From Candidatus Falkowiibacteriota bacterium (GTDB lineage Bacteria; Patescibacteriota; Patescibacteriia; CAIXNZ01): a DNA stretch of 34,848 bases. The stretch lies in contig JAFGMD010000006.1 in the NCBI GenBank assembly GCA_016927685.1, forward strand, positions 1-34,848. The letters run 5' to 3'. Below are positions 1-7,034 of the stretch, one piece after another. Both the position numbers and the translations under genes were made by a program. Position 1 is the stretch's first letter. Every line of letters starts with the position of its first letter. The notes beneath the pieces were generated by a model that was not told the origin of the DNA, ran no database searches, and worked only from the letters and a program-made list of their open reading frames with translations.

Positions 1-2
1 AT

Positions 3-365
3 AACGTGAATGTCATAAACGGTATATATTATTATAAATATTTAGAATTATTAAATTCTGCAGATATGTGCCTGATTCCATTGCAAAAAGTAAACAACCA
101 TTCGGGTTTAATAAATATTACAATTTCATTCTTATTAGGAAAAATATGTATGATAACTAAACACAGAAAATCAAGATATTATATTAAATCAGGATATAAT
201 GGTTTTTTGATCTCTTCAGTCAAGGATGCGGAAAAAATAATTAAGCAAAGCTTAAATAATCCCGATAAATTTAATAAAATAGGACTGAATGCTCATGAAA
301 CATTTAATAAAGAACATAGATTAGAAAGCTTAGTAGAAAAAATATTTTCCTGCCTTAAAATATAA
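3..365 (+). CDS. Glycosyltransferase, C-terminal part (cut by window start)
   Basis: The reading frame is open to the left edge, so the GTG at position 6 is not necessarily a start; the gene most likely begins outside the window. The visible 120 residues match the second Rossmann domain of GT-B (family 1-like) glycosyltransferases: a stretch AD-x-CLIPL followed by a GLINI-x6-LGK segment, then a K-x2-YYI-x-SGYNGFLI segment equivalent to the usual 'E-x-I-x-dGxNGfLv' nucleotide-sugar binding part, and a closing helix with the pattern seen at GT1 C-termini. It probably adds a sugar to a surface polysaccharide in the cytoplasm or at the inner face of the membrane. The sulfotransferase gene downstream fits a glycan-modification region. 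Base composition is more AT-rich than the housekeeping genes further on. The family call is by motif reading; the sugar and acceptor cannot be told. Confidence 0.72.
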   Translation, partial: NVNVINGIYYYKYLELLNSADMCLIPLQKVNNHSGLINITISFLLGKICMITKHRKSRYYIKSGYNGFLISSVKDAEKIIKQSLNNPDKFNKIGLNAHETFNKEHRLESLVEKIFSCLKI

Positions 366-411
366 TTATGTTAATTTTTTTCTATATTATTTACTATATC
401 TTGCCAATTTT

Positions 412-576
412 AATCCAAAAATAAAAGATGATTTGGTGCTTTGGAAAAATAATTTATTAGAAAAAGTGATGCAATATGAAATTAAAAATACTGATGGTTT
501 TTGGATGAATAATGGTTACGCTATGAAAGATAAGGATAAAGTTGTTGTTCTGAAATATTTAAGAGCAATTATTTAG
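412..576 (+). pseudogene. Unidentified gene remnant (C-terminal end)
   Basis: The 357-base gap 366-722 has no convincing complete gene. One forward frame reads NFNPKIKDDLVLWKNN, then GFWMNNGYAMKDKD, then VVVLKYLRAII and a TAG stop at 574-576. The composition (Trp, Gly, charged and hydrophobic mix) looks like a real protein C-terminus rather than random AT-rich reading. There is no good start: the only in-frame ATG/GTG codons are deep in the segment and have no ribosome site, and the frame runs back into the end of the glycosyltransferase. I do not recognise the family. The best reading is the 3' end of a glycan-island gene whose front was lost; an alternative is a short real ORF of about 45 residues. 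The rest of the gap (577-722) shows nothing I can name. Confidence 0.35.
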
Positions 577-722
577 TTATATTCTTTAAAAGTATGTCCC
601 GTCTTAATTCTTAAGAAATTTTTTTTAATCTAAATATTAAGAAGGATGCAAATTCTTCTAAAAAGTTTTATCGCAAATTATCGAGAATAAGCTAATAAAT
701 ATAAACAATTAATAGAATAATA

Positions 723-1535
723 ATGAAAAATAATGCTGTAATACTTATAGTCACCGGCATGCCCCGCTCCGGAACATCATTAATTATGCAAATAATGAAG
801 ATTTTAAATTATCCAATCATTGGCTACAAATTTCCCCTACTTAATAAATATAAAAAAGTGAAAAATAATATATCATCAGAAAATTTTAAAAAAATAAAAA
901 AATATATTAATGGAAATCCGCGTGGATATTACGAATTACCAAAGATTACGCTACCAGAAGTTGAATACTGCGATATTATAAAATATAGAGGATCGGTTAT
1001 AAAAATACCTATAGATAAAATTCTTTTTAGTAATTTTATTAATTTTATTCCGAAATATAGAGATAAATTAATATATTGTCTAAGAAATCCCGTGCAAACA
1101 ATAAATAGCCAAAATAATCTTGATCCACCCATCGATAATAATGAGATAAAAAAAAGATTTATGCGTTACATTTATATTTTAAATGAAATTTGTGAAGTTT
1201 TGGTTCAAAAGAAAATCAGAGAAAAAGACTTCTTAATTATAGATTATGATAATTTAATAGAAAATTCTCAAGAATCATTGAAGCAAATAATTAAATTTAT
1301 CAATATACCACTAAATGATTCTATGATTCAAGATGCAAAAAATAATATAACGAAAAACCTTCGGAGGGCATCCCAAAAATGGCCTATTAATAATGACATA
1401 ATTGATATAGCTTTAAATATGTATAAGTCTTTTCAGAAATATAATTTCGGTAAAGTTAATCAAATCTATTTGGAAAATAATTTGGATAAAAATACATTAA
1501 TAAATACTAAAAAAGAGTTTAATTGGTATAACTAA
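723..1535 (+). CDS. Sulfotransferase family protein
   Basis: The 270-residue protein carries a P-loop-like 5'-phosphosulfate site near the N-terminus (GMPRSGTSL, residues 12-20), typical of PAPS-dependent sulfotransferases. Around residues 115-130 it has CLRNP followed by a Ser, the usual 3'-phosphate binding arrangement (R...S). A later IDYDNLIENSQESL segment matches the conserved 'yEdL...p...l..i..Fl' region of Sulfotransfer families. It should transfer sulfate from PAPS to a carbohydrate or protein acceptor; beside a glycosyltransferase a surface glycan is the likely target. Length (270) is normal for the family. No Shine-Dalgarno is visible; the ATG follows an AT-rich stretch. The gene is strikingly AT-rich, with long A/T runs and many Lys/Asn/Ile codons, consistent with an exchangeable surface-glycan region. 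Substrate unknown. Confidence 0.82.
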   Translation: MKNNAVILIVTGMPRSGTSLIMQIMKILNYPIIGYKFPLLNKYKKVKNNISSENFKKIKKYINGNPRGYYELPKITLPEVEYCDIIKYRGSVIKIPIDKILFSNFINFIPKYRDKLIYCLRNPVQTINSQNNLDPPIDNNEIKKRFMRYIYILNEICEVLVQKKIREKDFLIIDYDNLIENSQESLKQIIKFINIPLNDSMIQDAKNNITKNLRRASQKWPINNDIIDIALNMYKSFQKYNFGKVNQIYLENNLDKNTLINTKKEFNWYN

Positions 1536-1550
1536 ATTTTATTTGTAAAT

Positions 1551-3065
1551 ATGAAAAATATATTAATTATTTTACCTATCGTAATTATTTTATTCATAGG
1601 ATGCATAATAAGTATCGAAGATTTTAAAATTAGTAAAATTCGCAACAAATGGATAAAACTTGGCGTTTATCTGGGTTTATTTTATTATTTTATTTTATTT
1701 CTTTTGGCGATATTGAATAAATTTGAAATAATTAATTTATTCAGCATTAAGCCAGAATACTTTTTGTATATTCTTATTTATACCTTAATTGCTTTTATAT
1801 TAAGTTATTTGCTCTGGTACTTTAAACTTTGGGCTGGCGGAGACGCCAAACTCTTTACGCTTTATGTATTTTTGGTGCCATTAGCATTTTATAGCAATTC
1901 TTATTTTAAATATTTTCCCCAGCTAAATTTATTAATAAATATTTTTATCCCGATTTTTTTATATTTAATAATTAAAATGTTAATTTATCCGGTGCAATTG
2001 GCAATGAATTATCTGAAAAATCCCGCCTTACTTAAAGAATATTATAAAAAATATAAGGAAAAAAATAAGGAAAAATTTACTAAAAATAAATTTAAAGAAT
2101 ATGCCGTGGTCTGCGTTAGTTTTTTGATTATCATGATTGTATTTCAGATTTTAAGAAGCAGGGTCAATGAATTATTAGCGCCAAGTTTGGGCCATTTGAT
2201 TACCCCTTCTTACTATTTGCTTTCCATAGCCGTATTTAATCCCTTGCGCAATTTATTAAAAAAACAATTAGTCCTTGCTTCAATACTTATATTTATTTAT
2301 TTTATTGTTTCTTTTATTTTTTTTAGAGATGTCGCTTATAAAGACATACATAGAGTTTTTGCCATTCAGATGCTTTTAATGAGTTCGTATTTTTATATTT
2401 ATAAATTTGGCAAATCAGCCGGATCATTTTTATATAATTCAGCAGAAGTAAAAGTGGTTCAAATAGAGAATATTGGGCCAGGCCTTTATATTAATAAAGA
2501 ATATATTAGAAAATTAATGGGTGACAGGACTAATTTAAATAAGTTAAGAGGAGAGTTGAATTCTATTCTGGATAAAGAAGAAAAAAAAGAGTTTGATGAT
2601 ATAGTTAAAGAAAAGACAGATGCGGTTAAAAAAGAAAGAATGTATTATAGTATTTTTATGCTTTTTCGCGGCTTTGGTCTTAATACATTGCCAAATACCA
2701 TTAAGCAAGTTTATCAATTGATTAAGAAAAGGGGACAGGAAAAGAAAATTTTTGAAAAAATATACCCCAAACTTAATAATGAACAAAAAAAAGAGTTTGA
2801 TAATATTATTAATAATACTGATGATGTTAAGAAATTTTTAAAATCAATTTCTGGTAAATTGACCGAAGAACAAGCGCAAAAATTAAAAGAAATGATTCAG
2901 GAACGAAATGCTGAAATTAAGGCAAGGGGCTTACAGCCCATTAATCATATTATTTTGCATAAAACCTTCTCCTTTGCGCCGTTTATGCTGTTAGGGGTGA
3001 TTATTACCTTAGCGACTAAAAGCTCGCTTATACATCTTTTTTATCAATACATCTTGAGAAGATAG
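1551..3065 (+). CDS. Prepilin peptidase-like (A24 family) membrane protein with long C-terminal extension
   Basis: The 504-residue protein has many hydrophobic segments. Two features mark the A24 aspartic prepilin peptidase family: Asp24 in a cytoplasmic loop (SIEDFKISKIRNKW, the position of the first catalytic Asp) and the motif WAGGDAKLF with Asp98 (the GxGD site, here A-G-G-D). The core resembles PilD/FlaK-type enzymes that cleave and so activate type IV prepilins at the membrane. The N-terminal Cys-rich methylase domain of classical PilD is absent. After roughly residue 290 there is an unusual charged, helical region of about 170 residues containing two similar blocks, LDKEEKKEFDDIV (around 340) and NEQKKEFDNII (around 415), then a last hydrophobic segment. 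It lies 15 bp after the sulfotransferase gene and upstream of cysS. pilM is 30 kb away, so pilus genes are scattered. Peptidase activity is inferred from the two Asp sites. Confidence 0.72.
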   Translation: MKNILIILPIVIILFIGCIISIEDFKISKIRNKWIKLGVYLGLFYYFILFLLAILNKFEIINLFSIKPEYFLYILIYTLIAFILSYLLWYFKLWAGGDAKLFTLYVFLVPLAFYSNSYFKYFPQLNLLINIFIPIFLYLIIKMLIYPVQLAMNYLKNPALLKEYYKKYKEKNKEKFTKNKFKEYAVVCVSFLIIMIVFQILRSRVNELLAPSLGHLITPSYYLLSIAVFNPLRNLLKKQLVLASILIFIYFIVSFIFFRDVAYKDIHRVFAIQMLLMSSYFYIYKFGKSAGSFLYNSAEVKVVQIENIGPGLYINKEYIRKLMGDRTNLNKLRGELNSILDKEEKKEFDDIVKEKTDAVKKERMYYSIFMLFRGFGLNTLPNTIKQVYQLIKKRGQEKKIFEKIYPKLNNEQKKEFDNIINNTDDVKKFLKSISGKLTEEQAQKLKEMIQERNAEIKARGLQPINHIILHKTFSFAPFMLLGVIITLATKSSLIHLFYQYILRR

Positions 3066-3091
3066 ACAAAGAGCGGGTTTGAAGTTATAAT
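3063..3091 (+). promoter_or_regulatory. Promoter of cysS (leaderless type)
   Basis: TAGACA (3063-3068), 17-nt spacer, TATAAT (3086-3091). The -10 ends exactly 6 nt before the cysS ATG, so transcription would begin at or next to the start codon. The -35 overlaps the stop of the upstream gene. Confidence 0.6.
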
Positions 3092-3097
3092 TTTTAT

Positions 3098-4468
3098 ATG
3101 ATTAAGCTTTACAACACTTATTCTAAAAAGATTGAGGAATTTAAACCCCTAAAGGGCAATAAAGTGGGCATGTACACATGCGGGCCCACTGTTTATGATT
3201 ATGACCATATTGGCCATGCCTGGAACTATACTACTGCTGATTTATTGCGCCGTATGCTTGAATATAGCGGTTTTAAGGTCAAACAGGTCATAAATATCAC
3301 AGATGTGGGACATTTAACAAGTGACGCTGATACAGGCGAGGATAAACTGGAAAAAAGCTCTAGGGAACTGGGCAAGACCGCGCAGGAAATTGCGGTTTAT
3401 TTTACTAAGATTTATTTTGAAAATAGAAAAAAGCTAAATTTAGAAAAGCCCTGGAAAATTGCCAAGGCAACCGGCCATATTAAGGAAATGATAAAGTTGG
3501 TGCAAGTTTTAATAGATAAAGGCTTTGCTTATCAAATAAGTGATGGAATTTATTTTGATACTTCTAAATTTCCAGATTATGGAAAATTGTCAGGTAATAC
3601 TTTAGAAAGTTTAATGGAGGGCGCACGCGTAGAAATAAACCCGGAAAAGAAAAATCCTACTGATTTTGCGGTTTGGAAATTTTCTGCAGAAAATTCTAAA
3701 AGACAGATGGAATGGGATGCTTTTGGTAAGAAAGGTTTTCCGGGCTGGCACATTGAATGCTCAGCCATGAGTATGAAATATCTGGGTCCGACTTTTGATA
3801 TTCATACTGGCGGTGAAGATAATATTTTCCCGCACCATGAAAGCGAGATAGCTCAATCAGAATGCGCGACAGGTCAGCCCCTTGCTAATTATTGGTTTCA
3901 CACCCGCTTTTTAATGGTTGATGGCATGAAAATGTCCAAGTCATTGAAAAATTTTTATACTTTAAAAGATTTGGAGGAAAAAGGATATTCAGCCATGGAT
4001 TTGCGCTATTTATTTTTACAAGCGCATTATGCCACGCCCATAAATTTTACTTGGGAGAGTTTAGAAGCTGCTAAAATTGCTAGAAGAAAATTAAATGATT
4101 TTGTTGCCGGTATAAAAAGCAAGGGTAAAGTTAATAATAATTATAAAGATAAGTTTTTGGAAAAAATAAATGATGATTTGGATTTGCCAGGCGCTTTAGC
4201 GCTGGTTTGGATAATGATTAAGGACAATAGGGTGAGCGATTTTGATAAAAAAACAACTTTATTGGATTTTGACAGAGTTTTAGGGTTGAACTTGGCCAAA
4301 CAGAAAAAAGAAAAAATTCCAGCTAATGTTTTAAAGTTAGTTCAGGATAGGGAAGTTGCCCGAAAAGAAAAGAATTGGCAAAAATCAGATGAGTTGAGGA
4401 ATGAAATTGATAAATTGGACTATATTGTTGAAGATACTAATCAAGGCTCAATAGTAAGAAAAAAATAA
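3098..4468 (+). CDS. cysS: Cysteinyl-tRNA synthetase
   Basis: This cytoplasmic class I synthetase attaches cysteine to tRNA-Cys using ATP. In the 456 residues: MYTCGPTVYD with zinc ligand Cys28, the HIGH signature at 37-40 (HIGHAWNY), the second zinc Cys221 in GWHIECSAM, the GGEDNIFPHHE segment, and KMSKS at 278-282. The C-terminal part is the usual helical anticodon-recognition domain. Length is normal (E. coli 461). The start ATG lies 6 nt after a TATAAT box, suggesting a leaderless transcript. The gene is followed immediately by the three-unit RNA array at 4474-4991, so read-through from cysS could transcribe the first unit. Identification is secure. Confidence 0.97.
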   Translation: MIKLYNTYSKKIEEFKPLKGNKVGMYTCGPTVYDYDHIGHAWNYTTADLLRRMLEYSGFKVKQVINITDVGHLTSDADTGEDKLEKSSRELGKTAQEIAVYFTKIYFENRKKLNLEKPWKIAKATGHIKEMIKLVQVLIDKGFAYQISDGIYFDTSKFPDYGKLSGNTLESLMEGARVEINPEKKNPTDFAVWKFSAENSKRQMEWDAFGKKGFPGWHIECSAMSMKYLGPTFDIHTGGEDNIFPHHESEIAQSECATGQPLANYWFHTRFLMVDGMKMSKSLKNFYTLKDLEEKGYSAMDLRYLFLQAHYATPINFTWESLEAAKIARRKLNDFVAGIKSKGKVNNNYKDKFLEKINDDLDLPGALALVWIMIKDNRVSDFDKKTTLLDFDRVLGLNLAKQKKEKIPANVLKLVQDREVARKEKNWQKSDELRNEIDKLDYIVEDTNQGSIVRKK

Positions 4469-4473
4469 AAAAA

Positions 4474-4595
4474 TTTGCGGACGACTCGTTCCATGTTATT
4501 TTTAACGAAGCTACAGATGTCCGCAAAAAATAGGGCGAGACGAAAGGGCAAAATGTTTTTTAAAACGATTCCTGCCTTGTCTCGCCCTTTTTTTT
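4474..4595 (+). ncRNA. Tandem two-hairpin RNA unit, copy 1
   Basis: Two stem-loops in series. Hairpin A: TTTGCGGAC (4474-4482) pairs with GTCCGCAAA (4519-4527); a small inner stem TCGTT/AACGA (4486-4490/4504-4508) lies in its core. Hairpin B: GGGCGAGAC (4533-4541) pairs with GTCTCGCCC (4579-4587), inner stem AGGGCA/TGCCTT (4545-4550/4573-4578), followed by eight T (4588-4595), so B also looks like an intrinsic terminator. Both stems are followed by GA on the 5' arm (GACGA) and preceded by T on the 3' arm (TGTC). The core between GACGA and TGTC is 33-34 nt in both. It starts 6 bases after the cysS stop and has no clear promoter of its own. It might be only a terminator for cysS, but hairpin A and the two further copies argue for a repeated RNA element. 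Confidence 0.6.
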
Positions 4596-4669
4596 GGGTA
4601 AGGTAAAGCTAAGGCTTTATAATCCGATAGGGAAAGTGGAATATTAAGCTTTAGTTTTATCAAACACAC

Positions 4670-4698
4670 TTGACTAAATCATTTTTTCATGTTAATTT
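4670..4698 (+). promoter_or_regulatory. Promoter-like block of RNA unit 2
   Basis: TTGACT (4670-4675), 17 nt, then TG-T-TAATTT (extended -10, -10 at 4693-4698). Transcription would start around 4705, at the base of hairpin A. The same block precedes unit 3 with identical spacing (34 nt from TTGACT to the stem). The -10 hexamer itself is weak. Confidence 0.45.
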
Positions 4699-4706
4699 TA
4701 AACAAA

Positions 4707-4828
4707 TGCTGACGACTTGGGGAGTGTCCTATTTGGACAAATGACGATATGTTCGCAAAAATTACTAAAGAGGCGAGACGATTCAGCCCTTGTCTATATT
4801 GACTAAAGGGAAAGATGTCTCGCCTTTT
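4707..4828 (+). ncRNA. Tandem two-hairpin RNA unit, copy 2
   Basis: Same layout as copy 1. Hairpin A: TGCTGAC (4707-4713) with GTTCGCA (4751-4757), the least perfect stem (one mismatch, one G-T), but its core holds a clean inner hairpin TGTCC/GGACA (4725-4729/4735-4739) with a 5-nt loop. Hairpin B: AGGCGAGAC (4771-4779) with GTCTCGCCT (4817-4825), inner stem CCCTT/AAGGG (4787-4791/4806-4810) with a further GTC/GAC, then TTTT. Cores are 34 nt in both hairpins and unrelated in sequence to copies 1 and 3. The A-to-B linker is again A-rich. The stretch 4596-4669 before it holds no gene; it contains a TATAAT (4618-4623) and a small AAAGC/GCTTT hairpin but nothing I can assign. Confidence 0.6.
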
Positions 4829-4832
4829 CTTA

Positions 4833-4861
4833 TTGACTAATATTAGTTGACATGTTAAGTT
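4833..4861 (+). promoter_or_regulatory. Promoter-like block of RNA unit 3
   Basis: TTGACT (4833-4838), 17 nt, TG-T-TAAGTT (-10 at 4856-4861), then AACAAATGC running into the stem. Compared with unit 2, the block CATGTTAA-N-TT-N2-AACAAATGC is conserved while the spacer is not. Confidence 0.45.
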
Positions 4862-4869
4862 ATAACAAA

Positions 4870-4991
4870 TGCGGACGATCCGATGGGTGTTTAAAACGAC
4901 TCAGAGAGTGTCCGCAAAAAATTAAAGGTGAGACTAGCCGCCCTTTGCTCAAAAGAGCGTAACAAGACCTGTCTCACCTTTTTCTTTTTTT
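4870..4991 (+). ncRNA. Tandem two-hairpin RNA unit, copy 3
   Basis: Hairpin A: TGCGGAC (4870-4876) with GTCCGCA (4910-4916), perfect. Hairpin B: AAAGGTGAGAC (4924-4934) with GTCTCACCTTT (4971-4981), inner hairpin GCTC-AAAA-GAGC (4947-4958), followed by a long T-rich tract. Compared with copies 1 and 2, the B stem carries a compensatory change: C-G in GGCGAGAC becomes T-A in GGTGAGAC, with pairing kept. Cores are 30 and 33 nt, again unlike the other copies. It ends about 25 nt before the dus start codon and has its own promoter-like block, so it could be a separate short RNA of about 120 nt. Confidence 0.62.
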
Positions 4992-5002
4992 GTAAAACAA
5001 GT

Positions 5003-5008
5003 TAAAAT
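5003..5008 (+). promoter_or_regulatory. -10 element of dus (leaderless type)
   Basis: TAAAAT ends exactly 6 nt before the dus ATG, the same spacing as at cysS. No convincing -35 is seen; the upstream DNA is the T-rich end of RNA unit 3. Confidence 0.4.
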
Positions 5009-5014
5009 GAGGAT

Positions 5015-5998
5015 ATGAAAAATTTTTGGCCCGGCCTTGCGGCCGAGGCACGCTCAAAACTAAAGAAACCTATAATTGCTTTAGCGCCCATGGCTGGGAT
5101 TACTGATTCCGCTTTCCGACAAATCTGCAAAGATTTTGGCGCTGATTTGGTTTATTCAGAAATGGTTTGTGTTGATGGTTTGCATTATAAATCAAAGAAA
5201 ACCTTTGAGCTTTTAAAATTTAGTAAAAAAGAAAAGCCGATTGTTATTCAACTTTTTGGGTCCAAACCCCAGTTGTTTATTGAAGCTGCTAAAATCGTGG
5301 AAAAGTTAGGAGCTGATGGTATTGATATTAATTTTGGCTGTCCAGCGCCTAAAATTTATAAAAGTGGCGGGGGAGTGAAGTTAATGCGCGATTTAGATTT
5401 ATGCTATCAAATTATTAAGGCAATTTGCGATGCAGTAAAAATACCAGTTTCCGTAAAAATTAGGAGCTCAATTAATTCTTTAGACGGTAAAAAGATTACG
5501 GCTTTAGATTTTATTAAAAAAATAAAAGATTTGCCGATTTCCGCTATTATGGTCCATGGGCGCAGTTATGAAAAGGGTTTTGGCGGACCTGTTGATTTGG
5601 AAATTATAAAAAAAGTTAAGGAAAATTTTTCAGGCCTGGTTTTGGGCAATGGCGGCATTACAACTCCGGAAAAAGCCAGGGAAATGCTGGATATTACTGG
5701 CGTTGATGGCATTGGTCTAGCACAGGGTGTTTTGGGCAAACCCTGGTTATTTGAACAAGTAAAAGAATATTTAAAATCTGGAAAATATAAAGAATATATT
5801 TTTCCTCAAATAAAAAAAGTCGCACTTAAACATGCGCAATTAAATTTTAAATTAAAAAGCAAGCAAGGAATTTTAGAAATGCGCAAGCATTTGGCTTGGT
5901 ATGCGCACGGTTTTCAGGGTGCAAGCGCCTTGCGACAAAAATTGATTAGAGTTGAAAATTTTAGAGAAATAAAAAAAATCTTTGGGTTTATTAAATAA
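5015..5998 (+). CDS. dus: tRNA-dihydrouridine synthase
   Basis: This FMN-dependent TIM-barrel enzyme reduces uridines in tRNA D-loops to dihydrouridine with NAD(P)H. The 327 residues contain the diagnostic order: LAPMAGITDSAFR (FMN loop), YSEMV, QLFGSKP, DINFGCPAPKI with the catalytic Cys that protonates the uracil, KIRSSI, MVHGRSYEKGF, and GNGGITTPEKA / GVDGIGLAQGVLGKPWLF for FMN phosphate binding. The length is normal. It is convergent with corA, and the two 3' ends share a nested palindrome. Several Dus subfamilies exist; I cannot assign DusA, B or C from motifs alone. Confidence 0.95.
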   Translation: MKNFWPGLAAEARSKLKKPIIALAPMAGITDSAFRQICKDFGADLVYSEMVCVDGLHYKSKKTFELLKFSKKEKPIVIQLFGSKPQLFIEAAKIVEKLGADGIDINFGCPAPKIYKSGGGVKLMRDLDLCYQIIKAICDAVKIPVSVKIRSSINSLDGKKITALDFIKKIKDLPISAIMVHGRSYEKGFGGPVDLEIIKKVKENFSGLVLGNGGITTPEKAREMLDITGVDGIGLAQGVLGKPWLFEQVKEYLKSGKYKEYIFPQIKKVALKHAQLNFKLKSKQGILEMRKHLAWYAHGFQGASALRQKLIRVENFREIKKIFGFIK

Positions 5999-6059
5999 AC
6001 GTAGGGACCCCGCGGCGCGGGGTCCCTACATAAAATATATTTTATCCAAAGATTTTTTT
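5972..6059. terminator. Nested palindromic bidirectional terminator between dus and corA
   Basis: The inner part is a GC-rich hairpin: GTAGGGACCCCGC (6001-6013) mirrored exactly by GCGGGGTCCCTAC (6017-6029), with a 3-nt loop. The outer part is a second perfect inverted repeat: AAAAAAATCTTTGG (5972-5985) with CCAAAGATTTTTTT (6046-6059). The outer left arm is the end of the dus coding region and the outer right arm reaches into the corA stop codon. Seven T on each exit side suit termination in both directions. Confidence 0.75.
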
Positions 6060-6993
6060 ATATCCATTTTTTATAGCGGAAATAGGAGTACATGCCAATT
6101 GAAGCAACCAACATAATTCCCATTATTTTATAAAAATCGTTTTCTCCTCCCACAATCGGTATGTTGCTTACATTCATGCCAAATATCGCAGCTAAAAGTG
6201 TCAGTGGAAAGACAATAACTGAAAAAATCGTCAGAGTGCGCATAATGTCATTAATTTTGAAACTTACCTGCGTAGTATTTGTATCTTCCAGCGCATCAAT
6301 GGTTTGCTGGTAATTTTCTAAAATATCCCAAATAGAATGAACATGGTCAAATAAATCATTGTAATAAGTGTCAATTTTGGGTTCATGCTTGCTAAACATT
6401 TTTAACTGTATTTTTATGAAATTTCTTAAAATATTTCTATGAAATTGCATGATTTTTCGAAAATAGACAATGTTTCTTTTTACCACCAAGATTTCCTTGA
6501 CCATTTCTCGTTCTTTACCCGTAAAAATATTTTTTTCAATTTCATTGATATCTTCGCTGATATGGTCAGTCATGGGAAAGAGCGAAATATACAAGCGTTC
6601 TAAAATTTCATGAAGCAGCATGGCCGGGTTTTCTGATACATATAAATCCCGTTCATTTTTATTATTCAAGCAGCCTTCAAAAAAATCCTTAAGCGGTGTT
6701 AATTGGTTATAATGAATTGTTATCAAATGATCTTTGGTTAAAAAAATATCAATTTCAGCAGGCTTTATTTCCCTGGCTTTGCGATTATAAACGGGAAAAA
6801 GCAAAACCATAAAAATATAGTTTGATTGAACATTTATTTTGGGGCGCTGGGCATGTTTATGGGCTGAAGCATCATTAAGATCTAATTGGTGGAACTTGAA
6901 TTTTTTCTTAAGATAATCAAGCTCTTTTTCAGAAGCATTGATAATATTTAGCCAGCTAAATTTTGAGCTTTTAACTATTTGTGTTTGAGGCAT
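6058..6993 (-). CDS. corA: CorA-type magnesium transporter
   Basis: CorA forms a homopentameric inner-membrane channel for Mg2+ (also Co2+/Ni2+). The 311-residue protein has the large N-terminal cytoplasmic alpha/beta domain, the long stalk helix (residues about 170-250) and two C-terminal transmembrane segments. The signature GMN lies at 272-274 (IFGMNVSNIP) at the end of TM1, followed by a short periplasmic loop and TM2 ending in basic YFRYKKWI. Length matches the family (316 in E. coli). Transcribed on the minus strand, convergent with dus. With the MgtA-type pump at 13565 the cell has both a channel and an ATP-driven route for Mg2+. Confidence 0.93.
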   Translation of the reverse strand: MPQTQIVKSSKFSWLNIINASEKELDYLKKKFKFHQLDLNDASAHKHAQRPKINVQSNYIFMVLLFPVYNRKAREIKPAEIDIFLTKDHLITIHYNQLTPLKDFFEGCLNNKNERDLYVSENPAMLLHEILERLYISLFPMTDHISEDINEIEKNIFTGKEREMVKEILVVKRNIVYFRKIMQFHRNILRNFIKIQLKMFSKHEPKIDTYYNDLFDHVHSIWDILENYQQTIDALEDTNTTQVSFKINDIMRTLTIFSVIVFPLTLLAAIFGMNVSNIPIVGGENDFYKIMGIMLVASIGMYSYFRYKKWI

Positions 6994-7034
6994 TTTATTT
7001 TGATTTTTATTTGGTAGTATTTTAGAGTTTTTTG

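Noticed and set aside
4474..4991. CRISPR array
   Set aside because: Repeats are inverted pairs with two different stem types, units are 110-120 nt at uneven distances (231 and 163 bp), and no cas gene is near.
4474..4991. Bridge RNA, retron or omega RNA of a mobile element
   Set aside because: The stem-core layout invites the comparison, but no IS110, TnpB or reverse transcriptase gene is adjacent; the neighbours are cysS and dus.
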